64,000 nucleotides of DNA, taken from the NCBI RefSeq assembly GCF_012927085.1, contig NZ_JABBFX010000003.1, positions 558,001 through 622,000 of the forward strand, given 5' to 3'. A model generated the notes under the pieces. The model did no database searches and was not told the origin of the DNA. It saw nothing but the letters and a program-made list of their open reading frames with translations. Positions 8,353 to 16,662 of this stretch are shown in pieces (the first letter of the stretch is position 1; each line of letters starts with the position of its first letter). A program made the position numbers and the translations under genes. Source of the stretch: Ramlibacter agri. Lineage in GTDB: Bacteria > Pseudomonadota > Gammaproteobacteria > Burkholderiales > Burkholderiaceae_C.

Positions 8353-8703
8353 ATGCCGCGCCGCCCCGTCAACGTCCATTCCGCCTACCACGCCCACGTC
8401 TATTTCGATGCCGCCACCGTCGCCCAGGCGCGCGCCTTGTGCGAAGAGGCGGGCCGCCTGTTCCATGTGGCGGTGGGCCGCGTGCACGAGAAGCTGGTGG
8501 GGCCGCACCCGCGCTGGAGCTGCCAGCTGGCCTTCTCGGCGGCCGAATTCGACCGCATCGTACCCTGGCTCGACGAGCACCGCGGCGGCCTCGACGTCTT
8601 CGTGCACGGCCTGAGCGGCGACGCACTCAAGGACCACACGGACTTCGCGTACTGGCTGGGCCAGGACTGGCCGCTGGACCTGCGGCAGTTCCAGCGGGGC
8701 TGA
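8353..8703 (+). CDS. DOPA 4,5-dioxygenase family protein
   Basis: This is a 116-residue compact protein matching the small DOPA dioxygenase-like family, with the conserved histidine motifs YHAHVYFD near residue 12, VGPHPRWSCQLAF near residue 52 and KDHTDFAYWLG near residue 95. Members cleave aromatic catechol-type rings extradiolically in fungi and plants. The bacterial homologues are mostly uncharacterised, so the substrate is unknown. The gene stands alone between the phosphate transporter and a reductase-like gene. The start is the ATG at 8353; length agrees with the family (about 110-120). Confidence 0.85.
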   Translation: MPRRPVNVHSAYHAHVYFDAATVAQARALCEEAGRLFHVAVGRVHEKLVGPHPRWSCQLAFSAAEFDRIVPWLDEHRGGLDVFVHGLSGDALKDHTDFAYWLGQDWPLDLRQFQRG

Positions 8704-8758
8704 TGTCGAGAAACGCCGCCCTCGTGCGTCGTGGAGATGAACGACCCACGGAGACCCC

Positions 8759-9427
8759 ATGAGAAAGCTCATCGCATCCACTTTTGTGTCCCTCGACGGC
8801 ATCATGCAGGCGCCGGGCGGCCCGCAGGAGGACCCCAGCGGAGGCTTCGCCAGCGGTGGCTGGACCTTCCCCTACTGGGACGACAGCATGGGCCGCGACA
8901 TGAAGGGCTTCGACGGCAAGGACCGCGAACTGCTGCTCGGCCGCCGGACCTACGAGATCTTCGAGGCCTACTGGCCCTACCAGCCGGCCGACAACCCGAT
9001 CGCGCGCAACCTCAATGCGGCGCGCAAGCACGTGGCTTCGCGTACCCTGAAAAAGCTGGACTGGAACAACTCCGCGCTGCTGCAAGGCGACGTGGCCACC
9101 GCCGTCGCCGCGCTGAAGGCGCAGGACGGGCAGGACCTGCAGATCATCGGCAGCGGCAACCTGGTGCAGTCGCTGTGGGCCGCGGGGCTGGTCGACGAAT
9201 ACAACGTGTGGACCTTTCCGGTCGTGCTCGGGCGCGGCAAGCGGCTGTTCGAGGCGGATGCGAAGCCAGGGGCGCTGCGGCTGCTCGGCTCGGAGACTTC
9301 GGCGCGCGGTGTCGTGATGAGCACTTACGTGCCTGCCGGCGAAATCCCGCCTGGCTCCCACGTGCAGGACGAGCCGAGCGAGAAGGAGATCGCCAGGCGC
9401 AAGAAGCTGGCGCGCGAGGCGGGCTGA
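8759..9427 (+). CDS. dihydrofolate reductase-like (RibD C-terminal domain) protein
   Basis: The 222-residue protein has a RibD C-terminal/dihydrofolate-reductase-like fold. It begins MRKLIASTFVSLDGIMQAPGG, has LLLGRRTYEIFEAYWP near residue 60, and a nucleotide-binding segment with LQIIGSGNLVQSLWAAGLVDEY near residue 130. Proteins of this group are NADPH-dependent reductases of unknown substrate and do not replace FolA. The ATG is preceded by GGAGACCCC, a reasonable ribosome binding site. A charged tail (EKEIARRKKLAREAG) ends it. It converges with the MocR regulator gene, six bases away. Confidence 0.85.
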   Translation: MRKLIASTFVSLDGIMQAPGGPQEDPSGGFASGGWTFPYWDDSMGRDMKGFDGKDRELLLGRRTYEIFEAYWPYQPADNPIARNLNAARKHVASRTLKKLDWNNSALLQGDVATAVAALKAQDGQDLQIIGSGNLVQSLWAAGLVDEYNVWTFPVVLGRGKRLFEADAKPGALRLLGSETSARGVVMSTYVPAGEIPPGSHVQDEPSEKEIARRKKLAREAG

Positions 9428-9433
9428 GGCCCG

Positions 9434-10888
9434 TCAGAGCTTGCGCATCGCCACCGCCAGCCGCTTGATGCCCAGCTCGATCTCCCCCGGATCGAGCAAG
9501 GCATAACCCAGGACCAGGCCGGCTGGCCGCTTGGCCGCCGTAGCCCGCTGCGGCAGGTAGAGCGCGCCCAGCGGATACACCAGCACCCGTTCGCGCCGGG
9601 CCGCGGCCACGAGTTCGGCCTCGCGTGACGCGGGCAGCTGGTCGGCCCAGGCGACCAGGTGCAGGCCGCTGGCTGCGCCTTCCACCGTGAGCTGGCCGGC
9701 GAGATGGCGGTCGATCGCCTGCAGCAGCGCCGTGCGGCGCGCGTCCTGCGCTCGCCGCACGCGGCGCACGTGCCGCTCGTATGTGCCTTCTTCCAGCAGC
9801 AGGGCCAGCGTGCGTTGCGCATGCGAGGACGAGTGGCGGTCAGCCAGCCGCTTGGCGGATGCGAAGGCCTCGGCCACGCGCTGCGGCACCACCATGTAGC
9901 CAAGCCGCAATTCGGGCGACAAGGTCTTGGAGAAGGTTCCGATGTAGATGACGGAGCCCGCGTCGTCCAGGGACTGCAGCGACGCCTCGGGGCGCACGGC
10001 GTAGCGGTATTCGCTGTCGTAGTCGTCCTCGAGGATCCACGCTCCCGTCTTCGCCGCCCATTGCAGCAGCGCCTGGCGCCGCGGCATGGCCAGGAAGGCG
10101 CCCAGTGGGAACTGGTGCGTCGGGGTCACGTAGGCCAGCGCGGCCTGGCGCACGCGGGCGAGATCGTCGGTGCGCAACCCGTGCCGGTCGACGGCGATGC
10201 CGTGCAGGCGCGCGCCCTGCGCGGTGAACACGTGGTGCGCCATGCGGTAGCCCGGGTCTTCGACCACCACCTTGTCGCCTGGGTCGACCAGCAGGCGCGC
10301 GCACAGGTCCAGCGCCTGCTGCGAGCCATTGACGACCAGCAACTGCTCGACGCTGCAGGAGATGCCGCGGGCACGAGCCAGGTAGGCCTGCAGTGCGCGG
10401 CGCAGGCCCGGGTCGCCGCGCGGATCCGCGTACGCCAGCCGGGCCGGGCGCTCGCGCTCCACCTGGCGCGAGGCTTTCATCCACGCGAGCGTCGGGAAGT
10501 CGGCGCCGGCCAGCGGGCCGTACAGGAAGTCGATGGCGCCCGCGGGGGCCGGCTGCGGCTGTGCGAGCTCCAGCGCCGCGACGCGTTGGCCGAAGGCGGA
10601 CAGGCGGGACGCGGCGGCTTTCCCGATGCGCCTCGCCGCGTTCGGGACGAGTGCCGGCCCGGCCCCGAAGGCGACCCGGCTCGCCGCCCCCGGCCGCGTC
10701 TCGAGGAAGCCTTCGGCCGCGAGCTGCTCGTGGACGGCGGTGACCGTGGTCCGCGACAGGCCGCGCTCGGCCGCGCTGGCGCGCGTCGACGCAAGCGCCG
10801 TGCCGGCGGCATAGGTTCCGTCGAGGATGCGGGCCTTGACCTCCTCGTACAGGGCCTGGCCACGGCCGCGGGGTCGGGAAACTGGCAC
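9434..10888 (-). CDS. MocR-type regulator (GntR helix-turn-helix fused to aminotransferase fold)
   Basis: This is a 484-residue fusion. Residues 10-75 form a GntR winged helix (LYEEVKARILDGTYAAGTAL, then AAERGLSRTTVTAVHEQL). Residues 110 to the end are a fold-type I aminotransferase domain with the PLP-lysine motif GTFSKTLSPELRLGY. MocR proteins sense PLP or an amino compound and regulate divergent genes. The start is probably GTG at 10888, 59 bases from the divergent PaiB-like gene. A repeated GGAAACTGG motif spans the gene start and the spacer. The likely target is the divergent gene. Confidence 0.92.
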   Translation of the reverse strand: MPVSRPRGRGQALYEEVKARILDGTYAAGTALASTRASAAERGLSRTTVTAVHEQLAAEGFLETRPGAASRVAFGAGPALVPNAARRIGKAAASRLSAFGQRVAALELAQPQPAPAGAIDFLYGPLAGADFPTLAWMKASRQVERERPARLAYADPRGDPGLRRALQAYLARARGISCSVEQLLVVNGSQQALDLCARLLVDPGDKVVVEDPGYRMAHHVFTAQGARLHGIAVDRHGLRTDDLARVRQAALAYVTPTHQFPLGAFLAMPRRQALLQWAAKTGAWILEDDYDSEYRYAVRPEASLQSLDDAGSVIYIGTFSKTLSPELRLGYMVVPQRVAEAFASAKRLADRHSSSHAQRTLALLLEEGTYERHVRRVRRAQDARRTALLQAIDRHLAGQLTVEGAASGLHLVAWADQLPASREAELVAAARRERVLVYPLGALYLPQRATAAKRPAGLVLGYALLDPGEIELGIKRLAVAMRKL

Positions 10889-10909
10889 AGCGAAATGGGC
10901 GGAAACTGG
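10877..10909. promoter_or_regulatory. direct repeat GGAAACTGG in the MocR/PaiB divergent region
   Basis: GGAAACTGG occurs at 10877-10885 and again at 10901-10909, 24 bases apart, about two helical turns. MocR dimers commonly recognise direct repeats spaced by whole turns between divergent genes. The first copy overlaps the beginning of the MocR coding region, which suits autorepression. Binding is inferred only. Confidence 0.45.
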
Positions 10910-10947
10910 ACGTTTTCATCATGCCACGCCCGGGCCATACTCGCGCC

Positions 10948-11580
10948 ATGTACCAGCCGGCAGCCTTCGCGGAAACGCGCACCGAGGAACTCCACCGCAT
11001 CCTGCGCGAGCACCCGCTCGGCGCGCTCGTGACGCACACGGAGCAGGGCTTCGATGCGAACCACATTCCCTTCGAGCTCGATGCGGCGCGCGGGGCGCAC
11101 GGCACGCTGCAGGGCCACGTGGCACGCGCCAATCCCGTCTGGACCGGTGCGGCCGATGGCGCGCAGGTGCTGGTGATCTTTCGCGGGCCGCAGGGCTACA
11201 TCTCGCCGAACTGGTACCCGAGCAAGCAGGAGACGCACCGGCACGTGCCCACCTGGAACTACGAGGTGGTGCATGCCCATGGGCGGCTGCGGATCCTGGA
11301 CGACGAGAAGTTCGTGCGCGGCATCGTGGCGCGCCTCACGCGGCGGCACGAAGCCAGCCTGGCCAGGCCCTGGAAGATGGGCGATGCGCCCGCCGACTAC
11401 CTCGACCAGATGGTGGGCATGATCGTCGGCATCGAAGTGGAGATCACGCGGCTGGAAGGCAAGCGCAAGCTGGGGCAGAACCGCGAGCCGCGCGACCTGC
11501 AAGGCGCCGTGGCGGGACTGCAGGAGCGCGGGCAGGCGGAACTGGCTGCGGCGATGGCCGGAGCGAGCAAGGGAGACTGA
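10948..11580 (+). CDS. PaiB-like FMN-binding negative regulator
   Basis: The 210-residue protein matches the PaiB/FMN-binding split-barrel family: MYQPAAFAETRTEELHRILREHP at the start (quoted here as MYQPAAF...LHRILREHP), HIPFELD, then GPQGYISPNWYPSKQETHRHVPTWNYE near residues 88-115 (key residues YISPxWY and VPTWNY). In Bacillus PaiB is linked to polyamine control and sporulation; in proteobacteria the protein is usually divergent from a MocR regulator, as here. The ATG at 10948 is preferred over 10921, which would overlap the promoter. FMN binding is expected from the family but not shown. Confidence 0.85.
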   Translation: MYQPAAFAETRTEELHRILREHPLGALVTHTEQGFDANHIPFELDAARGAHGTLQGHVARANPVWTGAADGAQVLVIFRGPQGYISPNWYPSKQETHRHVPTWNYEVVHAHGRLRILDDEKFVRGIVARLTRRHEASLARPWKMGDAPADYLDQMVGMIVGIEVEITRLEGKRKLGQNREPRDLQGAVAGLQERGQAELAAAMAGASKGD

Positions 11581-11658
11581 ACGGCCGGATTCCAGTTGTT
11601 ACGCGCGACCTTGACCGGCCGGCAAGCTGTTGCCAAAGTCGGCCCAGGAGGTGAAGTC

Positions 11659-12183
11659 ATGACTGCTGCTTCCACCTACTCCGCGCGTAGCCCGGAGGAC
11701 TACCTGAAGACGCGGCTCGATTACAAGACCGACGTCTACACGCGCAAGGGCGACCGCTATCGCAAGTCCTACCTGGCGATGAGCTCGCTGGCCGCGGTCG
11801 CCGGCGCCACCGTTCCCGTGCTGATCAACCTGAGCAACGTGCCCACGATCGTCCCCACGCTCCTGAGCCTGCTCGTCACCGTGCTGGTGACGCTGGAAGG
11901 CGTCTTCCACTTCCGCGAGCACTGGAAGAACTACGACCTGATGAAATCCTTCCTGCGCCAGGAGTCCTGCCTGTACCAGGCGAACGCCGGCCCTTACCGC
12001 AACAAGGCGCAGGCCGACAGCTTCGTGCTGCTGGTGGAGCGGGTGGAAGACGCCATCGCCAAGGAGCGTGCCCAGACGATCGAGATGCGCACCTCGCGCT
12101 GGGAGGAGCCGGCGGCGAACAGCGCCGCACCCGCGAAACCGCAGCCGGCACCGCTGGCCACGGCTGCGGGATCGGCCGTCTAG
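11659..12183 (+). CDS. DUF4231 family membrane protein
   Basis: The 174-residue protein has two central hydrophobic segments (around residues 40-60 and 65-85), flanked by a charged N-terminus (DYLKTRLDYKTDVYTRKGDRY) and a conserved block after the second segment (FHFREHWKNYDLMKSFLRQES). This layout matches DUF4231, small membrane proteins of unknown role that in some species lie beside stress or defence genes. A near-perfect ribosome binding site (AGGAGGTGA, 11646-11654) fixes the ATG at 11659. The tail is Ala/Pro-rich. Its stop codon overlaps that of the convergent gene in the four bases CTAG (12180-12183). Confidence 0.8.
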   Translation: MTAASTYSARSPEDYLKTRLDYKTDVYTRKGDRYRKSYLAMSSLAAVAGATVPVLINLSNVPTIVPTLLSLLVTVLVTLEGVFHFREHWKNYDLMKSFLRQESCLYQANAGPYRNKAQADSFVLLVERVEDAIAKERAQTIEMRTSRWEEPAANSAAPAKPQPAPLATAAGSAV

Positions 12184-12701
12184 CCGCGCGGCGGCATGCC
12201 GGCGCCCGGCCGGCCGCCTTCCGGCGGCGCCAGCAGCAGGCGCGGCAGCACTTCGTCGGCCACCTGCTTCTGCTTGTCATCGAGTTTCCCAAGCAGTTCG
12301 CGCAGGGCGTCGGCGAGGTCTTCGCTGCGCGCGTAGCGGTCCTTCGCGCCGGTGAGCTGCAGTTGCATCGCTTGCTGAGCGGTGAGCTGCACGTCGTCAC
12401 CGGGTCGCGGCGCGCCGTGCGCGTGCACTGCCATCAAGGCGCCGTAGAAGCGCTCCCAGGCCGGCGCTTGCTCGCGCGAGATCAGCAGCCGCAGCCGCGC
12501 CTGCAGCAGCTGGTTGGTGAGCATCTCGATCGGCGAGGCCGGCGGCGGGCCACTTCGGCCCGCTTCGGGGCCACCCTGGTGCGGACCGCCGCGCATGCCC
12601 GGCATGCCGCCGGGGCCCATCTGCGCCGCGGCGGAGAGTGACAGGAACAGGATGAGCGCGCCACCGCTGAGGCGCGCAAGGCGGGGGATATTCTTCTTCA
12701 T
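12180..12701 (-). CDS. exported LTXXQ (Spy/CpxP-like) protein
   Basis: The 173-residue protein has a signal peptide (MKKNIPRLARLSGGALILFL..., cleaved near AAAQ) and a Gly/Pro/Met-rich linker. A helical part follows, resembling Spy/CpxP-like periplasmic proteins with repeated L-x-x-x-Q motifs (RLLISREQAPAWERFY, then AQQAMQLQLTGAKDRY). Such proteins act as periplasmic chaperones or envelope-stress sensors. The methionine- and histidine-containing linker could bind metal, but this is a guess. The ATG at 12701 gives the natural Lys-Lys signal start; one at 12713 lies four codons upstream. The tail again is Gly/Pro-rich. Confidence 0.7.
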   Translation of the reverse strand: MKKNIPRLARLSGGALILFLSLSAAAQMGPGGMPGMRGGPHQGGPEAGRSGPPPASPIEMLTNQLLQARLRLLISREQAPAWERFYGALMAVHAHGAPRPGDDVQLTAQQAMQLQLTGAKDRYARSEDLADALRELLGKLDDKQKQVADEVLPRLLLAPPEGGRPGAGMPPRG

Positions 12702-12755
12702 GGCCGCCAGCATGGGCGGCCATCTGGGAGGGATCGTGGAGAAAGGGCCGCGGCC

Positions 12756-13535
12756 TTACATCGCCGTGCTCATCGACCACATGCCCGTGGCATAACTGAA
12801 GCTTTCCTCCGGGCTCGGCTCATCGGGCCGGACCCAGATGCGCACCCATTGCACGACGCCGCCCTGGTCGTCGTGGTGCGTGAACGTGTAGACCAGCGTC
12901 GGCTCGTTCAGCACCAGCTTGAGCTGGCGCGCGACATGTGGCGGGGCGATGCTGGCGCTCACGCGCCGCGTGAGGCGCGAGAACTGCACGCCATGCTCGC
13001 GCAGCAGCTGCGTCATCGGGTACTTCTGCAGTTCGGCCAGCGTCAGCTGCTCGCCCACGTCCACGCGCTGGGCGTTGAGCGTCACGCTGTGCGGCCGCCC
13101 CTTGAAGCTGCGCAGCCGGCTGCAAAGCCACAGGCGCGCACCCGCCGGCATGCCGAAGGCTTCGCAGGCTTCGACCGGCGCCACGCCGACGCCACGCGAC
13201 AGCACGCGGTAGGTGAAGGCGCGCGGGGCGCCGATGGTCGTCTGGATGATCGCCGGGACCGTGCCGCGGCGCGCCACTTCGGGGCCGCGCAGCACGCGGG
13301 TGCGCTTGCCGCGCGAGCGCTCGATGAAGCCGTCCTCGACCAGGCGCGCCAGCGCCTTCCGCGACGTGATCACGCTGACGCCGAACTGCCGGGCGAGCTC
13401 CGCTTCCCCCGGGAAATCGTCGCGGCCGATCCAGCCGCCGTCCAGGATTTCCGCGCGCAGGTGCAGGTAGATCTGGTGGTAGAGCGGAACGTCCGAGGCC
13501 ACGACGGCGTGGGTTTCTGGGGTCGTCTTCGCCAT
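12756..13535 (-). CDS. GntR family regulator with UTRA domain
   Basis: The 259-residue protein has an N-terminal GntR winged helix (DVPLYHQIYLHLRAEILDGG near residue 20, then ARQFGVSVITSRKALARLVEDG) and a C-terminal UTRA effector domain (residues 85-245, with LTRRVSASIAPPHVARQLKL). UTRA regulators of the HutC type are usually repressors relieved by a small pathway metabolite. It is divergent from the NIPSNAP-flavoprotein-SDR operon starting at 13622, the probable target. The ATG at 13535 was chosen; one at 13544 adds three residues. Confidence 0.9.
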   Translation of the reverse strand: MAKTTPETHAVVASDVPLYHQIYLHLRAEILDGGWIGRDDFPGEAELARQFGVSVITSRKALARLVEDGFIERSRGKRTRVLRGPEVARRGTVPAIIQTTIGAPRAFTYRVLSRGVGVAPVEACEAFGMPAGARLWLCSRLRSFKGRPHSVTLNAQRVDVGEQLTLAELQKYPMTQLLREHGVQFSRLTRRVSASIAPPHVARQLKLVLNEPTLVYTFTHHDDQGGVVQWVRIWVRPDEPSPEESFSYATGMWSMSTAM

Positions 13536-13582
13536 GTCCCGCATCTTGCCACAGGGCGGCTTGGCAGCACCGTGCCAAATGC

Positions 13583-13597
13583 TATAAACTCATATGA
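13583..13597 (+). promoter_or_regulatory. AT-rich promoter/operator candidate before the NIPSNAP operon
   Basis: TATAAA (13583-13588), a fair -10 element, is followed by TCATATGA (13590-13597), a perfect 8-base palindrome. They lie in an AT-rich pocket between the divergent GntR gene and the operon. A GntR dimer could bind the palindrome and block the promoter. No convincing -35 element was found. Confidence 0.35.
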
Positions 13598-13621
13598 ACA
13601 TAAGTAGTTGAAGGTGGTGCC

Positions 13622-14200
13622 GTGGAGACCGGAAGCGTTCATGAGTTGCTGGTGGAGCCGCATGCGCTGGGCGGGCAGGGCGGCGTGCTGGCGGCGCACG
13701 CCGCCCGTGGCGGCGCGCGCATCGGGGCCTGGTCCACCGAGTACGGGCCGCTGAACCGCGTCGTCAGCCTGTGGGCCGCTCCCGCTGACCCGCGGCCGGA
13801 AGAAGAAGCCGCAGCCGACGACTGGCTGCATCCGCGTTCGCTCGCGCGCCGCCTGCAGGTGCGCCGCGCCGTGCGGCCCGAGCTCCTGTCCGCCCCGTGC
13901 CTGGAACTGCGCATGTATGCCGCGCGACCCGGGCAGTGCGACGACTTCCTCGCGGCGCTGCTGCAGGCGCTGCCCTTCCGCGAACGCTACTCGCCCTGTG
14001 CCGCGGTCTGGAAATCGAGCGAGCGGGACGTCGAGATCGCCGTGCACCTGTGGGCCTACGAAAACCTGCAGCAGCGCATGGCGGCCCGCAGCGCGGCGAT
14101 GCAAGACCCGGACTGGTCCGCGTACCGCGCCTCGATCCGCCCGATGCTGGCGAGCCTGCAGGCCTGGCTGTTGCTGCCGCTGGCGAAGGAAGTCCGGTGA
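13622..14200 (+). CDS. NIPSNAP domain protein, first gene of an uncharacterised catabolic operon
   Basis: The 192-residue protein appears to hold two NIPSNAP-like half-domains, a fold related to dimeric alpha/beta barrels. The second is clear: ELRMYAARPGQCDDFLAALL near residue 97, VWKSSERDVEIAVHLWAYE, then YRASIRPMLASLQAWLLLPL. The function of bacterial NIPSNAP proteins is unknown; they often lie in degradation clusters. The start is a GTG at 13622, preceded by AAGGTGG. The stop overlaps the next start as GTGA, indicating translational coupling. Confidence 0.75.
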   Translation: METGSVHELLVEPHALGGQGGVLAAHAARGGARIGAWSTEYGPLNRVVSLWAAPADPRPEEEAAADDWLHPRSLARRLQVRRAVRPELLSAPCLELRMYAARPGQCDDFLAALLQALPFRERYSPCAAVWKSSERDVEIAVHLWAYENLQQRMAARSAAMQDPDWSAYRASIRPMLASLQAWLLLPLAKEVR

Positions 14201-15885
14201 AGCCGGTCATCGATTGCGACGTGGCCGTGTTCGGCAGCGGGGCCGCGGGACTCGGCGCCGCGCTGGTGGCCGCGTGCGAAGGCCTGAAGGTCTGCGTCTT
14301 CGAGAAGGCGGACGCGCTGGGCGGCACGACTGCCACGTCCGGCGGCGCGGCCTGGATTCCCGGGAACAGCGCGGCACGGGCCGCCGGCGCGCCGGACTCG
14401 GTCGAGGATGCCCGCTGCCTGCTGCAAGATGAACTCGGCGCCAGCTGGCGGGCCGACCTGGTCGATGCCTATCTCGCCTCGGGCGCCGAGGCCGTGGACT
14501 ACCTCGCCGAGCGCACGGACGTCCGCTTCGAGATCCTGCCGAGCCCGGACTATGTGAGCGACAAGCGCGGCGCTTCCCTGAAGGGCCGCGCGCTGGCGCC
14601 GCTGCCCTTCGACGGCCGGCTGCTGGGACGCGACTTCGCGCTGGTGCGCGCGCCGCGCCCGGCCTTCATGATCCTCGGCGGGCTGATGATCGGCCGCCGC
14701 GAGATCCCGATGTTCCTGCGGCCGCTGGCGTCGTGGAAGTCCTTCGCGCACGTCACGCGCACGCTGGCGCGCTACGCGGCGGACCGCCTGCGCTTTTCCC
14801 GCGGCACTCGCCTGCTCATGGGCAACGCGCTGGTCGCGCGTGCGCTGCATTCGGCGCTGCGCCTGGGCGTCGTCTTCCATACGAAGGCCGCCCTCGTCTC
14901 CTTGCAGCGTGAAGGCCAGCGCGTCACGGGCGCCACCGTGCGCCTGGACGGCGCCGAGGTCCGCGTCCGCGCCGCGCGCGCCGTGGTGCTGGCCACCGGC
15001 GGCTTCCCGCATGGCGCGCGCCTGCGCGATGCCCATTCCCCGAAGCATCCGCACCACCATTCGCTGGCGGCGCCGGAAAGCACCGGCGATGCGGCGGAGG
15101 CCGCGCTCGCCATCGGGGCCGTGATCGACGATCGCCTCGAAAGCCCGGGCTTCTGGACGCCTGCTTCGCGGGTGGTCGACGCGAAGGGGCGCGAAACCCT
15201 GTTCCCCTACGGCCACATGGACCGCGGCAAGCCGGGCGCGATCATCGTGGACCGCAATGGCCGCCGCTTCGTCAACGAAGCGGACTCGTACCACCACGTC
15301 GTGCTGGCGATGTTCGAGCGCCGGAAGTTCGCGCCGCACGACGCCGCCTTCATCGTCTGCGACAGCGATTTCATCCGCAAGTACGGCCTGGGTCTGGCCA
15401 AGCCGGCGCCGTTCCCGGTCTGGCAGCACGTGCGCAGCGGCTACCTCCGGCGCGGGGCGACCGTACGCGAACTGGCCGTGGAGATCGGCGTCGATGCCGC
15501 GGGTCTGGAAGCCGAGGTCGCCCGCCACAACGCGTTTGCCGCGAGCGGGAACGACTCGGATTTCCGCAAGGGATCGACCGCGTTCAACCGCTACAACGGT
15601 GACCCGGCCGTCCAGCCGAACCCGTGCCTTGCGCCGATCGCACGCGGGCCGTTCTACGCGATGGAGATCCTGCCGTGCACGATAGCCATCGCCGCCGGCC
15701 TCAAGACCGATGCCGATGCGCGCGTCGTCGATGCCAGCGGCAACCCGATTCCCGGCCTCTATGCCTGCGGAAACGACATGGCCTCGTTCACGCGAGGCGC
15801 CTACCCCGGGCCGGGCATCACCATCGGGCCCGCACTCGTCTTTGCCTACCGTGCCATGCAGCACGCACGAAGGAACCCAGCATGA
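14197..15885 (+). CDS. FAD-dependent oxidoreductase, ketosteroid dehydrogenase/fumarate reductase flavoprotein family
   Basis: The product is a 562-residue flavoprotein. The FAD Rossmann motif is at the start (DVAVFGSGAAGLGAALVAA, then FEKADALGGTTATSGG), the second FAD contact is near VVLATGGFPHG, and a C-terminal GxGI-like cap ends it (YACGNDMASFTRGAYPGPGITIGPAL, key residues GPGITIGPA). The family includes 3-ketosteroid dehydrogenases and fumarate reductases, which insert or remove double bonds next to carbonyls. The substrate is unknown. The GTG start at 14197 overlaps the previous stop. The stop overlaps the next ATG. A tandem of flavoprotein, SDR, VOC and hydrolase suggests stepwise oxidation then hydrolysis of a cyclic ketone or acid. 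Confidence 0.88.
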   Translation: MKPVIDCDVAVFGSGAAGLGAALVAACEGLKVCVFEKADALGGTTATSGGAAWIPGNSAARAAGAPDSVEDARCLLQDELGASWRADLVDAYLASGAEAVDYLAERTDVRFEILPSPDYVSDKRGASLKGRALAPLPFDGRLLGRDFALVRAPRPAFMILGGLMIGRREIPMFLRPLASWKSFAHVTRTLARYAADRLRFSRGTRLLMGNALVARALHSALRLGVVFHTKAALVSLQREGQRVTGATVRLDGAEVRVRAARAVVLATGGFPHGARLRDAHSPKHPHHHSLAAPESTGDAAEAALAIGAVIDDRLESPGFWTPASRVVDAKGRETLFPYGHMDRGKPGAIIVDRNGRRFVNEADSYHHVVLAMFERRKFAPHDAAFIVCDSDFIRKYGLGLAKPAPFPVWQHVRSGYLRRGATVRELAVEIGVDAAGLEAEVARHNAFAASGNDSDFRKGSTAFNRYNGDPAVQPNPCLAPIARGPFYAMEILPCTIAIAAGLKTDADARVVDASGNPIPGLYACGNDMASFTRGAYPGPGITIGPALVFAYRAMQHARRNPA

Positions 15886-16643
15886 ATGAATCAAGACTCC
15901 TGGAAGGCCGCGCCGCGGTCGTCAGCGGCGCCGGCCAGGGCCTCGGCGAGGCTTTCGCCCGCGCGCTGTCCGGCGCCGGCGCGCGCGTCGCCATCCTCGA
16001 CCTGGATGCCGCGCACGCCGACCAGGTGGCGCGCTCGATCCGCGAACAAGGCGGTGAAGCGATCGCGCTGGCCTGCGACGTGCGAGATGTCGAAAGCTGC
16101 GGCGCCGCCGCCCGCCAGGTGAAGGCGGCGCTGGGCGACGTGTCCGTCCTCGTGAACAACGCCGGTGTCTCCACCCGTGCCCAACTGGCGGACCCCAACT
16201 TCAACGACGAGATCGACCGCGTGATGGCGGTCAACCTCAAGGGCGTCCTCAACCTGACGCGCGCCTTCGTTCCGCAGCTGGAGGCCAGCCGCGGCAGCGT
16301 CGTCAACATCGCGTCGATTGCTTCGCTGCTCGCGTCGTTCGCCAGCATTCCCTACGCGGCCTCCAAGGGCGCCGTGGCGCAGGCGACGAAGTTCCTGGCC
16401 CGCGACCTCGCGGCTGCGGGCGTGCGCGTCAACGCGCTGGCGCCCGGCTTCGTCGTGACGCCGCTCACGGCGGACCTGCAAGGGCCCGGCTCGCGCGCCG
16501 AAAAGGTCACGCAGCGCACCTTGCTGAAGCGCGTCGCCCACCCGGACGACCTGACGGGTCCGCTGCTTTTCCTGGCGTCCGACCTGTCCAAGTACATCAC
16601 CGGCCTGGTGCTGCCCGTCGACGGCGGCTACTCGGCGAACTGA
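15882..16643 (+). CDS. short-chain dehydrogenase/reductase
   Basis: The 253-residue SDR carries the full set of motifs: cofactor site SGAGQGLGEA near residue 16, NNAG near 90, catalytic Ser in VVNIASIASL and YAASKG (Tyr-x-x-x-Lys) near 157, and a C-terminal LPVDGGYSAN. It probably oxidises or reduces an alcohol/ketone with NAD(P). The start ATG at 15882 overlaps the flavoprotein stop (ATGA). It is the third gene of the coupled operon. Specificity cannot be read from the sequence. Confidence 0.92.
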   Translation: MNESRLLEGRAAVVSGAGQGLGEAFARALSGAGARVAILDLDAAHADQVARSIREQGGEAIALACDVRDVESCGAAARQVKAALGDVSVLVNNAGVSTRAQLADPNFNDEIDRVMAVNLKGVLNLTRAFVPQLEASRGSVVNIASIASLLASFASIPYAASKGAVAQATKFLARDLAAAGVRVNALAPGFVVTPLTADLQGPGSRAEKVTQRTLLKRVAHPDDLTGPLLFLASDLSKYITGLVLPVDGGYSAN

Positions 16644-16662
16644 AACCAGCGAGACCTCCAGC

